Shown here: positions 1-12,568 of the stretch, in pieces | How the letters are laid out: every line of letters starts with the position of its first letter | How positions within the stretch are numbered: the stretch's first letter is position 1 | From: Hepsetus odoe | Taxonomy: Eukaryota; Chordata; Actinopteri; Characiformes; Hepsetidae | Direction of reading: 5' to 3' | NCBI GenBank assembly: GCA_017165825.1 | Contig: CM029366.1 | Location: 29,647,009-29,711,008, forward strand | DNA length: 64,000 nucleotides | The notes under the pieces: generated by a model | Told to the model about the DNA's origin: nothing | What the model saw: only the letters and a program-made list of their open reading frames with translations | Databases searched by the model: none | Translations under genes and position numbers: made by a program

Positions 1-1300
1 AAACCCAAGTAAACATCTTACATTTCAGATTGGTGGCTCCAGTCCTTTCAAATTACAAATGAGACAATCAAGCTCACACAAACAATTTTCTCAACTTAAG
101 AGCCACAAGCTTGGAAAGTCATGTGTAAAGTAGCATCTATGGCCTTTCAGAACGTTTACCCTGAGCAGATAAAATAGTGTCTGGTAAGACTAGTAATACA
201 CATGTGTTTATAGATGTTCAGCAATGCCTGTCTTTTACAAACACGGGTGTAAAGAGGACAGATGACAACTCAACTATAAAACCCCAACATGAAATCTACA
301 TTCTCTTGCTACAAGGAAGCCTCAAGTCACAGCCTTTATGTAAGTGACACGGTTCAGATTTAAAGCATAGACTGAATGAACCTGAAATAAACTGCACCAG
401 TGGGCTGTTATGTTAGTGCTCTGATGCTGCTGAGTGTAGGCGGTATATATTCAGAGGCGAGGGTAAGCAGGAGAGGAAGTAGGTCAATAGAAGAAGCAGA
501 GAAGACTGCTAACTTTCATAAGAAGAGATTTTACGAATGCTAAACCACTCTGTAGTTCATTGAACACCAACAGTAACAACTGTGGATCAAAGAAGGAATA
601 GCAATGAGAACAGCTGAGTTAAATAGAGCAGGCTGTATTCAGGATTATTCCCAAATTTCAGCAACGAGGGTGTAAATGGGCCTCCCTGATGGAGATTAGT
701 CAATAGCATTAGGCACATCCGCTCAGCTACTCTTCCTCACAGTGAATCATTTGACAAGCAGGGTCTTATTTTGGATTTAAAGGAAGGAAATAAGTTAGGC
801 TCTCTGAAATGCACATCCTAAAGTTGTTTTTTTTGCCTTCAAGCCGTTCAGCTGATAACATTTTAATCAGTATGACTAAGTACCTGAGAAAATGCTTCAT
901 GCCGAATTTAGCTGATTTAAAGTCAAAGTAATAAAGATGGTAAAGATAAGATTTAAGATAATCTGAGGGGTAGAAAATAAAACAGATTAAATGACCCACT
1001 ACACTTGGCAAACTGCAAAGGGCCCGTGTCATGAAAATCTGAAATTTACTCATCTTTTAATAAAATGAGTTTAATGTTTATTGTTAAACCTGTGAAAGTT
1101 TCAAAACATCCAGTTCAGTTCATGGTCATTGTGTTTGCGATGTCCCAAAAAGAGTCATTCCCAAGACTTACCAGATTTTGCCAAAAATTGCAAATGTATT
1201 TTTTTTAATCCAGCCACTTTTGGAAAATCACTAGCTGTGCCTCAAATATTTTGGACTATCCTATAGTTTTGGATTATCCAATCAAGCCAAACAAACTGCC
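1..1300. other. AT-rich stretch without a recognised gene
   Basis: I see no exon with splice sites, no conserved protein segment and no repeat family that I recognise. Open frames here are short and have ordinary non-coding composition. It may be intergenic or part of a long intron of a gene outside the window. Confidence 0.4.
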
Positions 1301-1379
1301 CTCATAGTTAGAAAGGACACCGCAGATCTGCGGTCAACTCACTGCTTCCCATATACAGGCCAGTCAACCATCAAGATCT

Positions 1380-2815
1380 GGTTGGAGGGTGCTGACTCAG
1401 CTCGTCAGCACCGATTCCAGCACCCAGACTATGTATTGTGTGTCCATGCCACCACAAACCCTTAGATTAACATTGAATCATATGCAAACTCCATCTTGGA
1501 TCACATTCAAGAAGTGTGTGGACAAACTGACGACCTAAAAGCAAACCAAAGCTTTCTCCAATCAGAACGATGAACAGAGAAGTTCTCTTCTTGTTCAAAG
1601 GCAGAGATGGAGAAATCAGGTCTGGAGACCAAATGGCTCACAAATCAGCTAAACACACATACAAACAGAGGATTATAGACTGCGCCAGCTTCTTAAACCC
1701 TCGATGCAAGGCATACAGTCTTCAAACCAAACAGCGCTGTGTCCCCATTTCAGCTTTACCTTTCTGACTGGCTCCAGTAATAAGATTTTTTAATCCATGC
1801 CTGGTGCTGGCAGTTGTCCCTACAAGTTTCAGTGCCATTATTTTTGTGTCAGTGCCAAAGCACTCCACTGCTGAATGACTTCCATTCAGTTGCTCTCACT
1901 CCCAGCTTTGCAAAATTCCTTGACAGACTGGTTCCATCACATGTAAGTTCTTGTCTGCCCATGACACTGGACCACATCAGTTTGAATGCTAAACAGCAAG
2001 GAAGACATTTTGGGCTTTAGGTGAGCTCTGAGCCAAGCACACACCCTTATTCACATCAACGATGTTGTAACAGAGTGTGTATCAAACATTAAAGTCCTTG
2101 GCATTCACACCCTTGACATTCTGGTTCTGAACTCCTCCTCAGAAAGCTGAATCATTGCTTTAAGAAAGTTGATCCACAGCTGTACTGCCACGACACCAAA
2201 GCATTTTTACCCATAGGCACCCAAACTGAGAACATTTATCTTAAACTCTGCCTGGGCAGTGTGAAAAGCATCATCAAGGATACATCCAACCCCAAACAAG
2301 GACTTTTTACTCTCCTCCCATCCGGCAGGCGTTACAGGAAGAGCTTCCTCAGGAAAAGCTTTTTTTCCTGAAACAGTGTCCCTGGTGAAATCCACACATC
2401 AGCGCTGAGCATTATTGCACTCATTACTTTGCTGTCTCAGTACTTTTTGATTTGCTCCTCTGTTGTGTGTGCAAATGTTTATGTACATACGTATATATGT
2501 ATATTCTACATCACCACTTTGTTCCATACTGATCAAGGAATACTTTAAATATCCACATCAACTCAATGCAAGGCAGTGCATAACATATTTAATTCATTTT
2601 AGAAACATTACATTTTGTATAAATGTTGCTTGCCACTGCTAATAACACTAAGGATACAGCATCCATCATGCTTCACTTATCTGAAAATAATACTATTATT
2701 TTGCACGTCTGCTTAGATACTAACTGCATTTAATTTGCTTTGTAATCCACACAATGTTATTAAAGTTAAATCTAATCTAATCTAATCTAATGCAATCTAA
2801 TTTAATTTAATCCCC
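1380..2815 (+). mobile_element. Decayed LINE (non-LTR retrotransposon of the L2/CR1/Rex1 type), pol fragment and 3' end
   Basis: Three blocks in order and in the same direction resemble fish LINE pol proteins. At about 1480-1680 there is a linker between endonuclease and reverse transcriptase, with a short RSGD motif. At about 1870-2010 there is the start of the reverse transcriptase, recognisable from the VALT motif. At about 2245-2370 there is the C-terminal block with LLPSGRRYR. The frames are interrupted by stops and shifts, and the central catalytic part of the RT is missing. The element ends in a TCTAA-type short repeat at about 2773-2800, as expected for this LINE group. It is a dead copy. 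The clade is inferred from motif memory and could be wrong within this group. Confidence 0.65.
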
Positions 2816-4677
2816 CTACCCCCAAATCGCAATGGGGTTAAAAGAAGTCTTTCCTAAACTGCTTTGTGAATGGAGCTGATTATAAGACAGCCAATCAGAA
2901 AAGCCTTTATATCAGTTAGCAACAGTGACAATATGTTTAATTTGGAATATGATGGGAAAATGATCAAAGCTGTTAATGGCCAAACAAGTGTTATAAATGG
3001 ACCTAAAAACGATATCATGTAAAACAAAACAAAAATGTAAGAAATGTCCCTTATAAATGTGTCATTGTCAAAACAACTAGGACTGGACTTACCCCAGCTT
3101 AGACTTCATTAAAATACACTGGAATAAGAACAAGTAAGGACAGAACAAATCAGGAACAGAAACTTCCCTTTGCGTTGCGAAACATGAAGAAATGTAACTG
3201 ACTGACTGCTGCACTTTCCAAAAGCTCATTTTTCTTGAAAAGGCTCCAGAAACAGAGGTGATTGACTCTTCATTTCAAAGAAATGTGGTTGTACAATAAG
3301 GCATCATGACCTCTTTGAACTTTCAAAAACCCTTTCGTCTTAAATTAAACAAACCTCACCACTGCTGGTAGCCATAATGCATGGGTTGCCTCTATTTCTG
3401 TTCTCTGCTGGACAAAACCTATGATATTCTCCACCGTACGAGTGGTCAGCTGTTCATGGAAAAGTCCTGTGATACACACCCATGCCTTCTTTTTCCGATA
3501 CTTCTACAACACTCAACATGACTTCACACACCTCCTAATATGTCTGGGACAATATATGTTCCCTGGCAACGTTCCACAAAAGCATAGGACATTATTTGTC
3601 TGAAGAAAAATAATGTGTCACAGTGTCTAGAACAAATGCTTGAGTCTGTCTGATGATTCATGGACAGTAAATCACAGTGTGTGTTGCTTTCATAGTTTGG
3701 GGGATGGGGTGCTTTTGAAAATTTTGCCCTGTGCTCATCATATTTCTGATCAAATCATGCACTGCGGCCTGCCGAGGGCTGGCTAAGCTTGATCTGGCTG
3801 GCTTATTAGTTTCTCCTAGCATTAGGATCAGTGCCCGAATGGCTTTCAGCAGTCATACGAGGGAAATCATGCAGCATGTGTAGAAAGGCAACTTCACAAT
3901 TAGACAGCACTGAATTTGAGCTGATTTAATGAGCTACACACTTGAAGAGAATGCTTCCACAACCAGAAGTGTCTCCAAGGGTTAACATTAGCTCCGAGGA
4001 GGAACAATAGCTCTGAGGAGGAACGTTAGCTCCATGTGTGAACATTAGCAGTCATATTTTGAGATAGTGGTTTAATATGAGTTTGAAGAACAAGATAATC
4101 CCAGTCAGAAAGCTCAGACAATGTTTCCAGTAACCAGAAAGCTCACAAGTCTTTGGGGTGAGCTAATATGGGTGCACTAAAAAGCTACAGTTCACTATCT
4201 TGGCATATTAAAGCTAACCAATATAGTAAATATTTTTAAATGTGTTTTAATAGCATTAAGACATTATTCATTTTATTTATTTAATCATGTATTCATTTGA
4301 TCAAAATGGACCAATATGAACCAAATGTTGGGGATTCCTATGATTATCATCTACATAAGACATTTAGGAATTTGTACTAAAACTACCTGAATTTGCATCG
4401 CATGTAACACATTTATTCCTGTAAGGATAGATAGATAGCAAAGGTAACAAAATCTTTATTGAAAATAATGTCCTTATATGTCCACTTGGTGGCCAACTTT
4501 GAAACAAACCCAGGATGTTATTTCCTGTCACATAATACCAGTCCTGTTATAAGCCTGACCATTTCCTTTTTTTCCCTAAAAAAGGCTCAAAATATTTTTT
4601 CCAGCCTTGCAATGTACACAGGTCACTGTTATAGTCCTTCAGTGTTTGGTTTTGAAAAAAAAATGAAAATTTTCCTA
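2816..4677. other. Non-coding stretch, no recognised gene
   Basis: No exon or known element was recognised. The only structure noticed is a short imperfect tandem repeat at about 3980-4035, in which a unit of roughly 24 bases containing TTAGCTC and GAGGAGGAAC occurs two to three times. Confidence 0.35.
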
Positions 4678-4900
4678 TTAAGTGACTATTCTTGTCATTG
4701 TAAGCACACAGCACAGCACACAGTGAACCACAATGAAATTAGGCCTCTGCATTTAACCCATTTACGCCGTGCAGCAGGGGGCAGCTATTGAAAGCACCCG
4801 GGGAGCAGTGACGGGGATGGTACCTTGCTCAAAGGTACCTCGGGGGTCTGGGATTTGATCCTGGGGCCAACTCCCTAACCACTAGGCCACCAGTGCCCCA
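4678..4900 (-). repeat. tRNA-derived SINE, family A
   Basis: Read on the - strand it begins near 4900 with the tRNA-like head (CCTAGTGGTTAGGG, an A-box) and ends near 4678 with the tail that reads CACTT...TTAA. This family recurs about a dozen times in the window in both directions. The shared body has TTGAGCAAGGTACC, a TGCTCCC segment and a CACTGTGTGCTGTGC segment. The copy is diverged and not a tRNA gene. Confidence 0.8.
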
Positions 4901-4939
4901 TAATCCTACATTAAAATGTCGAATATTTTACAGATTACA

Positions 4940-5860
4940 AATTTGCTCAAAACTCCATGTGATCCCATTCTTTCTGGAATCTAGTGTCAGCCCAGAAGAT
5001 ATGATCAAGAATTCTCAGCACTACAGTCAGTTTCCCTGACCAGGTTCCTACATCTTGGAATGATGTGAAGCTCCAGGAACATTGCACAAGGCTTTGATAA
5101 AACTGTACTAAATCACAAAAACAATGTGCAGCATTGAAAACTATGACAGTCTTACTGTGTATAGATAAGGCTCTGGATTGGTCTTCTCTGAATGAGAAGT
5201 TCATGGCAAATTTGGATCATACCCCTAACAATAAGGATGATAAAGAAACAATTGCACACTTGCAGCAGCTAGAGGTTGGAATGATTCAGCTTTTTTACTA
5301 TCTTCCATGAAGGGTTAAAAAAAAAGGGCTACGAAAGGAGACAATCAACTGTTGAGACATGTTGAGACAATCAGCTTTCACTGGAAGTCATCAGTATGGC
5401 AAATGTGTTCCCCTTAAGTTATGCCATTTCCTGCTGCTGAATCTGAGCCAGAAGCCATGGAAATGGGTACCACACGCCTGTCTGATGTGGAGAGAATTCA
5501 GCTGGACTGTGTTGCTACTGCAGGGAGGTGGGTCATCTCATAGCCCAACACCCCACCTGTCCTTGCCCTCATAAAAAGGGAGACACACCAAGTCCCAGGG
5601 CAAGCTTAACCTCTTCTTGCACAACCAAGCCATTCAGTGTGCCAAAGCCTATAAAGAAACATCCTGTGTCTGCTGTGATTTCCGCCCTCATAGATTCCCA
5701 AGCAACATCATGGATAAGACATAAACAGTATCATGTGGTGTTGCAATCACCACATTACAGCCTGCTATGGCACTTTTTGCATCAGATGGTAGACCAGTTG
5801 AGGGGGGTTATATTACTTAAAGAACAGAAACTATCACTGTAGGAACATTATATCAAGCAA
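4940..5860 (+). mobile_element. Decayed Ty3/gypsy-like LTR retrotransposon, gag end and protease fragment
   Basis: At about 5500-5565 there is a degenerate retroviral-type zinc knuckle: a CxxC pair, then GH at the correct spacing, but His where the last Cys should stand. About 35-40 codons further, at 5675-5715, comes a protease-like ALIDSQAT segment in which the catalytic DSG/DTG triad has become DSQ. The order gag knuckle then protease is that of Ty3/gypsy elements. There are stops upstream, no LTRs were recognised, and no reverse transcriptase or integrase follows. This is a short dead fragment. Confidence 0.5.
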
Positions 5861-6147
5861 TTTTTGCTCTTATTTCTTATATCTTCAATATACCAGAATA
5901 TTCTGGGCCTGAACCTGAGCCACAACCTAACCCAGGAACATGACCCTATCTTCTAAATGTCAGAAACAATGTCTGCATCCTTAACCCTTACCCCTCAAAT
6001 AAAATGTTCATGTCGCTGTAGCCAGATCGGAATAAAATTGCTAAAAATACAGATAAATGTGTACTTATTATACCACACAAGTAAATACGTCCTGGACACA
6101 ATGCACAACAATTCTTGTAAACTGTAATATATAGTTGTAGCTAAAGT

Positions 6148-6495
6148 CTACATAAAGGTGCTGTCAGGTATATCTGATCCATGCAACTGTATGCCAATGT
6201 TTTGCCCTGTGAATGCAAAGTAACTGGGTAAAACCAAATTGGACAACTTTTCCCATTCAGCTGGCTCAGTGTCAGTTTCCCTTTCGACATCACTACCATT
6301 AGCAACGGTGGCACTATCAGAGCATCTGTCATCAGCAGACTGAATGTCATTTGCTTCTTCATGCAGAATATCACTATCACTGGCATCATCATCAATATCT
6401 ATCTCACTTTTGTCATCTGTAAAATCATCGCGACTGAAGATATCTGCTACTTGCTGTGCAGTAAAACACCTTTTTTTACCCATGACACCAGCCAT
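6148..6495 (-). pseudogene. piggyBac-type transposase, N-terminal fragment
   Basis: An uninterrupted frame of 115 codons starts with Met and a KKRCFTAQQV segment followed by an acidic Asp/Ser-rich stretch. It ends with FTGQNIGIQ and DIPDS motifs. This order (basic start, acidic spacer, FxGxxGI then an Asp-Ile-Pro segment) is the N-terminal part of piggyBac/PGBD transposases. The family is normally about 500-600 residues, so the DDD catalytic domain is entirely missing: the frame stops just where the transposase core should begin. It is probably a truncated remnant. A domesticated or MITE-like piece is possible but unsupported. Confidence 0.6.
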
Positions 6496-6599
6496 TTTAC
6501 ACAGTACACTGTTAGATTACACATAATATATTGTCCTGATTTATCCCACCCACATGACCCAACACATTAACTGCAGCCACAGTTCTCCACATTAACCAA

Positions 6600-8293
6600 T
6601 GTTATGCCCAGTCAGATAAAAGTCTTTTCCATCACATAAAACCCTTTTTAAATAAGGTGTAGGTTATCAGCCCCATATGTCCCATAGAATGCCATCCCAT
6701 GGAATGCCATCCAATCAGAGCAGAGAAGATATGGGAGAATGCCCATGCCCACACTGAGGAGGCCATATAAGGCAGCAGGACCAAGCTGATTGTTATTGTA
6801 AACTTTGACCAGGTAATTGAATGTGGTTATCCTCCAGAACCTTAAAGTTGCCTTGCCCTATAAGTTGAGAACGCTACCATCGTAGCTTATAAGGTGTTGC
6901 CAAGATAGCATTACGTATCATATATGTATTTTCATGGTTCTTTCCTCAAGGCTTGTGAATCTAGTACCACTGGTGGAAGCTGAGCCACCTCCTGCAAAAG
7001 AAGAGACGGGGCTCCAGTGTACATTCTGAGCTCAAAGCAGTGTGTAGGGCTCTAGTATCTGATGAACTTGGAGGACTAAGGTCCTGAAGGGAAATGCTGG
7101 GTTCCGGTAGCCGAAATCTTGGACTCAGGTCTGATAGAGGACTTTCAGCAGCAGCCACACTTCCTGCCATTAGACTCCATTTGGACTCACCAGGCTACTG
7201 TGAACATGCCACCCTTTGGTAATGTGGGCGGCAGCTGAAACCAATAGGGCTGGGTATTCTGCTTTGTTTAGGTGAGTCATGTTGCGAAGACTCTTGTGAT
7301 TAGTGCAGAGATTCTGAGCGTTTGCTGTTTGTTCTCATCCTTTTTTTTGTTTGTTTTGGATGTTCTTATTTGCCCCTTAATTTTGACCTGCTTGCACTAC
7401 ATTTCTTGGATTCTGTCTGAGTTTTTTAATGTTTTTTTCAATGCTGTGCCTTTGTTCAGTCTAGAAGCAGGCAAAAGAAGAAGCAGGCTCCCTTACTGAA
7501 ATCTTACTTCATGCTTTTCCTGCCTGTAGCTTTACCAGCATGTCAGCTGGGATATTACCTTGGAAGTTTCTTATTCTGGCAAATGATTTTGCTCATTTCA
7601 AGGCAAAATGTCGATCATTCTTCAAAAAACAATGTTTAAAACAGGCAACATTATTTCCTAGTAATAAATTTAATACGTTGAAATTTCTTGATCAAAGGAA
7701 TTAACTACATTACCTAGAAAGAAGTTAAATAATCTGAAATTATTCTCACAACAATCTCAAAAGGAAAGCCTTACATGTAACATTTATATAATGTAGAATT
7801 AAACAGACTTGATTAAGGATGATTTGCGAAAATCTTTTTTTTTAAATTATTTTAGAGTGTAATCTCTTAATCACATAGAACCTACACTAAACAAAACCCT
7901 GTTTTGATTCCTGCATTGCTGTTTCTACTATATTCAGATACTTGTCTGTTCCAAAGCTTCTAATTCAATACAGAAGCCCAGTGTGCTGGCAGAAGCAGAA
8001 GAGCTTTGCCGCAGCCTGACTCCAGATCAGTCTCAGCACCATCACATTACTGCCTTGTGACCAGCAAGAAGGATGCACATGACTGCATGTTTTATCCATG
8101 ATCACTCCAGAGCAGACACTTTGTCCTTTTTTTGACACCCTGTCATGTTCTGGAATTTTTTTTTCCTTACACAAGTTAAATCCTCACTTACATTGTTTTA
8201 CATGGCCAGAGTCATTTTTCAGAATTACTCCAAATGAGTCTCAAAGACCAGCGTCAGCACAGTTTTCCCCTTTCATACACATTTACTAAATTG
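6600..8293. other. Non-coding stretch, no recognised gene
   Basis: No exon, conserved protein segment or known repeat was recognised. Around 6680-6720 the phrase ATGCCATCC is repeated in a short imperfect tandem. Confidence 0.35.
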
Positions 8294-8540
8294 TGCAGTG
8301 GTGGCCTAGTGGATAGGTAGTTGGCCCTGGATTGTGGGTTTGATTCCCTTACCGGTAGGTTGCCCTGAGGTACCCTTGAGCAAGGTACCGTCCCCGTCAC
8401 TGCTCTCTGGGCACTTTCATAACTGCCCACTGCTGCATGCTGTTTGCATGGGTTAAATGCAGAGGCCTAATTTCGTTGTGGTTCACTGTGTGCTGTGCTG
8501 TGACCTCGCAAGGACAAGAATAGTCACTTTCACTTTTACT
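8294..8540 (+). repeat. tRNA-derived SINE, family A
   Basis: A-box-like TGGCCTAGTGG lies at 8302-8312 and B-box-like GGTTTGATTCC at 8338-8348. The A-family body follows and it ends with TCACTTTCACTTTT. It is directly followed by a GT microsatellite, as often happens at SINE tails. Confidence 0.85.
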
Positions 8541-8548
8541 AAAGCAAA

Positions 8549-8597
<49 letters not shown>
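8541..8597. repeat. (GT)n microsatellite
   Basis: A nearly pure run of about 22 GT units follows the SINE tail immediately and ends in a short TA-rich piece. Confidence 0.95.
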
Positions 8598-8598
<1 letters not shown>

Positions 8599-8599
8599 A

Positions 8600-10520
8600 T
8601 ATACATATAGATAATTATTTAACACTGTGGGTCTCAAACAATTCTACTGTCACATGGTTAAAAGTTTGGCTGCAGCCTAACTCAAAACACTCAAAATAGA
8701 GGAAAAATGTGGACCATCTGGGATCTCCTTTAGGAAACAACATTAAACGTAGAATCTCCCGAGGAATGTGAGTCTATAATTTCGATTTATTGGCCTGGTT
8801 TACAATTTTAGGAAAAAAATAATAAAACATTTTTACTTTTGCACTGAGCACATTTTAGATTCTTCCAACAGCTTTGGATAATTCTACAATGATCGAATAA
8901 AATCATTATTAAATAAATGCACTTAATATCTTACAAAAAAGGGACAATTAAACCATGATGCAGATCATTTAACAAAAAAAGAAAATCTAAAATTAATTAT
9001 TGCAGCATATTATTAATATTGAATATAATATCTAAACGTGAGTCAAAGTTATAGGTTTATAAATTCCGTGAAACATGGAGATATAAGGTTATGTGCTGAA
9101 AGTTGAGTAAATTCTGTTGCAAAGTCAGCACACCTTAACGAATAATTCGCAAACAAATCAAAGTAAGTCATTCCAACTGCAGTGAAAGATGAGATTTCGT
9201 AATGCACTGAATCATTTCCAAAAGAACCATATTTGAATCAGATCACTATAAGGTCAGAGATAAACATCCCTAAACAGCCTGCATTCATTACCTCATTGCA
9301 GACATGCATCAGCCCACCGAAACCTATAAACCCCGGCTGGTCCACTCGCAGAATGAATCATCATATACTCACTATGAAGGGAGGAGCAGCTAGAGAGTCA
9401 GGGAAGATGCTGACACATGCAAAGGAGTCACAGATCCGTCACTTCAGCAGCCTCTGCAGACGGGCTCGCAGCATACACTCCAGTCTGAGATGAGGACAAA
9501 AAAAGGGAGCCCAGATCACAACTCACATACTGAGTGCAGTCTATGTCCCATTAAATGGCATTTCAACATCCCTATCAGTGCAGCCTGCAGCTCTTTAGAA
9601 GCAAAGCTTCCACCTCACTTCCCTGTGTGGAGATCAGCAGGAACTGGCCTCTTTAAAAAAAATACTCCTACTGTGCTCAAGTCTGAAATGCCGATTTTCT
9701 CAGCCAGCAAATGGACTCGCTGGCAGGGTTTCAACTCAGATGGATATTTTTACCTAGACCTCAAGCTGAGGCATGCATCTATTGAGCTCCATTACTGCTG
9801 GACAGGCAAGCTCACTCCAGGACCTCTACCTGTCCCACACAGCTCTATAAGGCTGGAGCATCAAAATATACAGAGGTGTTCCTTTAACTCACCTTTGCCA
9901 CTCAGAGAGATCTCAAATACAGTGTGAAGCTGCTGAAAACATCAAAAACATCATCCATCATCTCCCAGAGGAGACCTCTGCACCCATCCGAGGGCCAGAA
10001 AAGAAGGAATACATCATAATATTCTTATCATCTATTATTCAGTTTACACTTCATACTGCTTTCAGTTAAGTCTTTGGACTCAGACAGTGGGCTTAGCTGT
10101 AGGGCTCCTCGACTTACTTTCACACGGTTAAGAGATGCAGCCTGTAACTTCCAACAGTGCCAACGCTTCTAATTACAGTCACTGCAATACTTATTCACAG
10201 CCGTCTCTCTTTCGCTCTCTTCCTTCTTTCTCTGACACCACTCTGCGGAGTGGTGTTAATGTTCACAGAATGAGCGGTTCCAGAAAGATGGCACCTAGTA
10301 TAACACCTTCTCCCACCTTTTTGTTATCACTGTCTCACTTAATCTTCCAGGCTTCTGGGAGTTTTGTTTGTTTGTTTGTTTGTTTTTTAGATAAAACATA
10401 AATTGCATAATTTTACAATGTAAAGATTTTGAAAATGATTTCTAAAAATAGAAGCACTTTAAATGTGTAAGTTTAACAGACATGTTAATATATTTTTTTG
10501 CTAGTATGTATCATTTCCTG
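8600..10520. other. Non-coding stretch with a short perfect hairpin
   Basis: No convincing exon was found. Two overlapping open frames between 9233 and 9927 have no recognisable domain, and their codon usage does not look coding. A perfect 9-bp inverted repeat with a 4-base loop is at 10235-10256 (ACACCACTC / GAGTGGTGT). On the - strand, the segment near 9380-9500 ends with a GTGAGT donor-like sequence near 9370, so a first exon of a gene running left cannot be excluded, but there is no further support. Confidence 0.35.
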
Positions 10521-10524
10521 CAAG

Positions 10525-10985
10525 CATGTCTTCTTTCACCACATCCATAAACCTCCTCTTTGGTATTCCTCTTTTCCTCTTTCCTGGCAGCTTCATCCTC
10601 AACATCCTCCTTCCGTCTCTCCTCTGGACACGTCCAAACCAATGCAACCTAGCTTCTCTAACTTTGGCTCCGAAACATCCAGCCTGAGCTGTCCCTCTAA
10701 TATACTAATTCTAATCCTGTCCATCCTCGTCACACCCAACAGAAATCGCAGCATCTTTAAGCTCCGCCTCCTGTCTTTCATCAGTGTCACTGTCCCCAAC
10801 CAGTATAGCATGGCTGGTCTCACTCGCATCCTATATACCTTTCCTTTCACTATCACTGGTCCCCGTCTGTAACAGATCACTCCAGCCACTCTTCTCCACC
10901 CATTCCAACCTGCCTGCACTCTCTTCTTCACCTCTCTTCCACACTCGCTGTTACTCTGAACTGTTGATCCCGAGTATTTAAATTC
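10525..10985 (-). mobile_element. Fragment of the window's RTE-like LINE, C-terminal pol region
   Basis: The - strand translation carries blocks (KYSGSTVQ, ECGREVKKRVQAGWNGWRR, a KMLRF segment) that match the intact-looking LINE frame at 22910-23881, but with shifts and deletions. It lacks the 3' tail and the repeat-rich end seen in the other copies. It is dead. Confidence 0.85.
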
Positions 10986-10999
10986 CTTGTGCCAAAAAC

Positions 11000-12060
11000 A
11001 ACAAATCAAAACAAGCCATTTTTCGCCATCAGTTTGCTGTATGGACTCAGAGAGTCTTCACTGAAGATTATAGATGTTTACATCAAAAAAAAAGATTTTG
11101 CATTTCATCAAAGGGAAGGTTTACAAGATGGTAGTGAGATAGGCTGTGGTGCTGACGAAAAGAAGAAACGAAAAAGGATGATTCACTGTCGAGCCTCAGA
11201 GCGGCTGAAAGAAGAAGTATTTCATGATGGAACTTTTTAACCTTGTTACTAGACTTCCTCATGTGGTTCCAGATTCTGTTTAACAATCTGTTATCTATAA
11301 ACAAACTATCACTTCAGAACAGCCATCCCAGCCAGTTAAAAGAAGTGATAAATGAAGGAAAACAACAGGCAGAGGCAGGGTTGAGTCTTAATCTAACTGA
11401 ACATTATGGAAGCTTCCTTCATCTAATCTTGATCAGTCTAGTTCTATGAAATATGGAAGAAGATATATATATGCATCCATCTATGAAGATGGATAAAAGT
11501 GGTACTCAACTCATGAGCCTGATGAGAACAGCAATGAAATCTTGCATGGCATGAAAATGTCCACATGGCTGAGAGACATCATGTCCTGAACAAGTCATAA
11601 TATTGTGCTTTGTGAAGGGTACATGCAGAACCAATTAATTTTGTTCCAGCTGGAGGGAATGAGTGAATGTATGAGTAAATCTAGTGGTAATAAATCAATC
11701 CCTATCCAGCATCTGAGGAGAAGGAGCTGGGAAAGGGTGGAGCCTTGCTAAAGGCACAACAGGACATGTGTAGCCAAGTGTGCCTCCTTCTGGTCATGCT
11801 CTGGAACTCCACATAGAATCAAGTTCCTGCACGCTGAAGAAAGCATTTAGCAGAGGGAGCTGATTGGCTGACATGCAAGTGACCCTCATACATGAAGCAA
11901 ATCAAGTTTGCCCATTAGCCCCCATTCTAAAGCCATCTTGAGAGTAGGCTTGTGGAGACACGAAAACGCAGTAAATGAAGAAAAATGCTCTTTGCAGCTT
12001 CCGGGATTGCACCATTACAACCAGAGTAAAAAGTGCATTATGTAGCCTGTGACCTGACTT
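11000..12060. other. Non-coding stretch, no recognised gene
   Basis: No exon or repeat family was recognised. At 12063-12068 the + strand reads TTTATT, a polyadenylation signal on the - strand that would fit the candidate terminal exon at 12313-12458. Confidence 0.35.
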
Positions 12061-12312
12061 CATTTATTAGTTCGTCATTCAGAGGCAGCTCCATTTCTTA
12101 AGCAAATCTTTATATACATACATAAATATATTCGAAAACACCTTGCAATCATTATGATTTCTGAAATTAATGGATCCACAGATCGATCCAATACTGTAAA
12201 CTATCCACTTATCATAAATAGAGACATTTATGGCCTGCAAGGTGAAAAGAAGAGATGTACTCACAGTTTGGTCTCTTTTCTGTGCCAGCATCCAGCCAGA
12301 AGAATTTCTGGT

Positions 12313-12458
12313 TTAAAAGGAATGAACTATGAAATCAATGACATCATCTTCATCTTCTTTCTTTAGTTCTGCTGAAATCTGTCTCTCATCCTTCTTCATG
12401 AACAAAATCAGCTCATAGGCCACCCATGCACACACCCAAATGTAGATGCTGGTTGAGC
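12313..12458 (-). CDS. Candidate terminal coding exon of an unrecognised membrane protein
   Basis: Read on the - strand, a pyrimidine-rich tract and CAG acceptor (cag at 12461-12459) lead into 146 nt that stay open for 47 codons to a TAA at 12315-12313. The predicted peptide starts with an uncharged aromatic-rich segment (IYIWVCAWVAYELILFM, a likely membrane helix). It continues into a strongly charged tail with KKDERQ and KKEDEDD motifs. That composition, a proper acceptor and an AATAAA about 245 bases downstream (- strand, 12068-12063) make a real last exon plausible. I could not recognise the protein family and could not identify upstream exons with confidence. The human neighbour on this side is NAV1, but this peptide does not look like it. 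It may also be a chance frame. Confidence 0.35.
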
Positions 12459-12510
12459 CTGAAAAGACAGTGGCCTGTGTGTGTTGTCCATAGAGCACTA
12501 AAAATAGGCT

Positions 12511-12568
<58 letters not shown>
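12511..12568. repeat. (CT)n microsatellite
   Basis: About 29 CT units, interrupted by the single N at 12569. A run of Cs lies just downstream at about 12619-12634. Homopolymer and dinucleotide runs here make base accuracy doubtful. Confidence 0.9.

Noticed and set aside
8294..8350. tRNA gene suggested by A-box and B-box
   Set aside because: The same head recurs many times with a common non-tRNA body, and no cloverleaf with acceptor stem is evident; these are SINEs.
9233..9927. Two adjacent open frames (86 and 145 codons)
   Set aside because: No recognisable domain, no supporting splice sites, ordinary non-coding composition.
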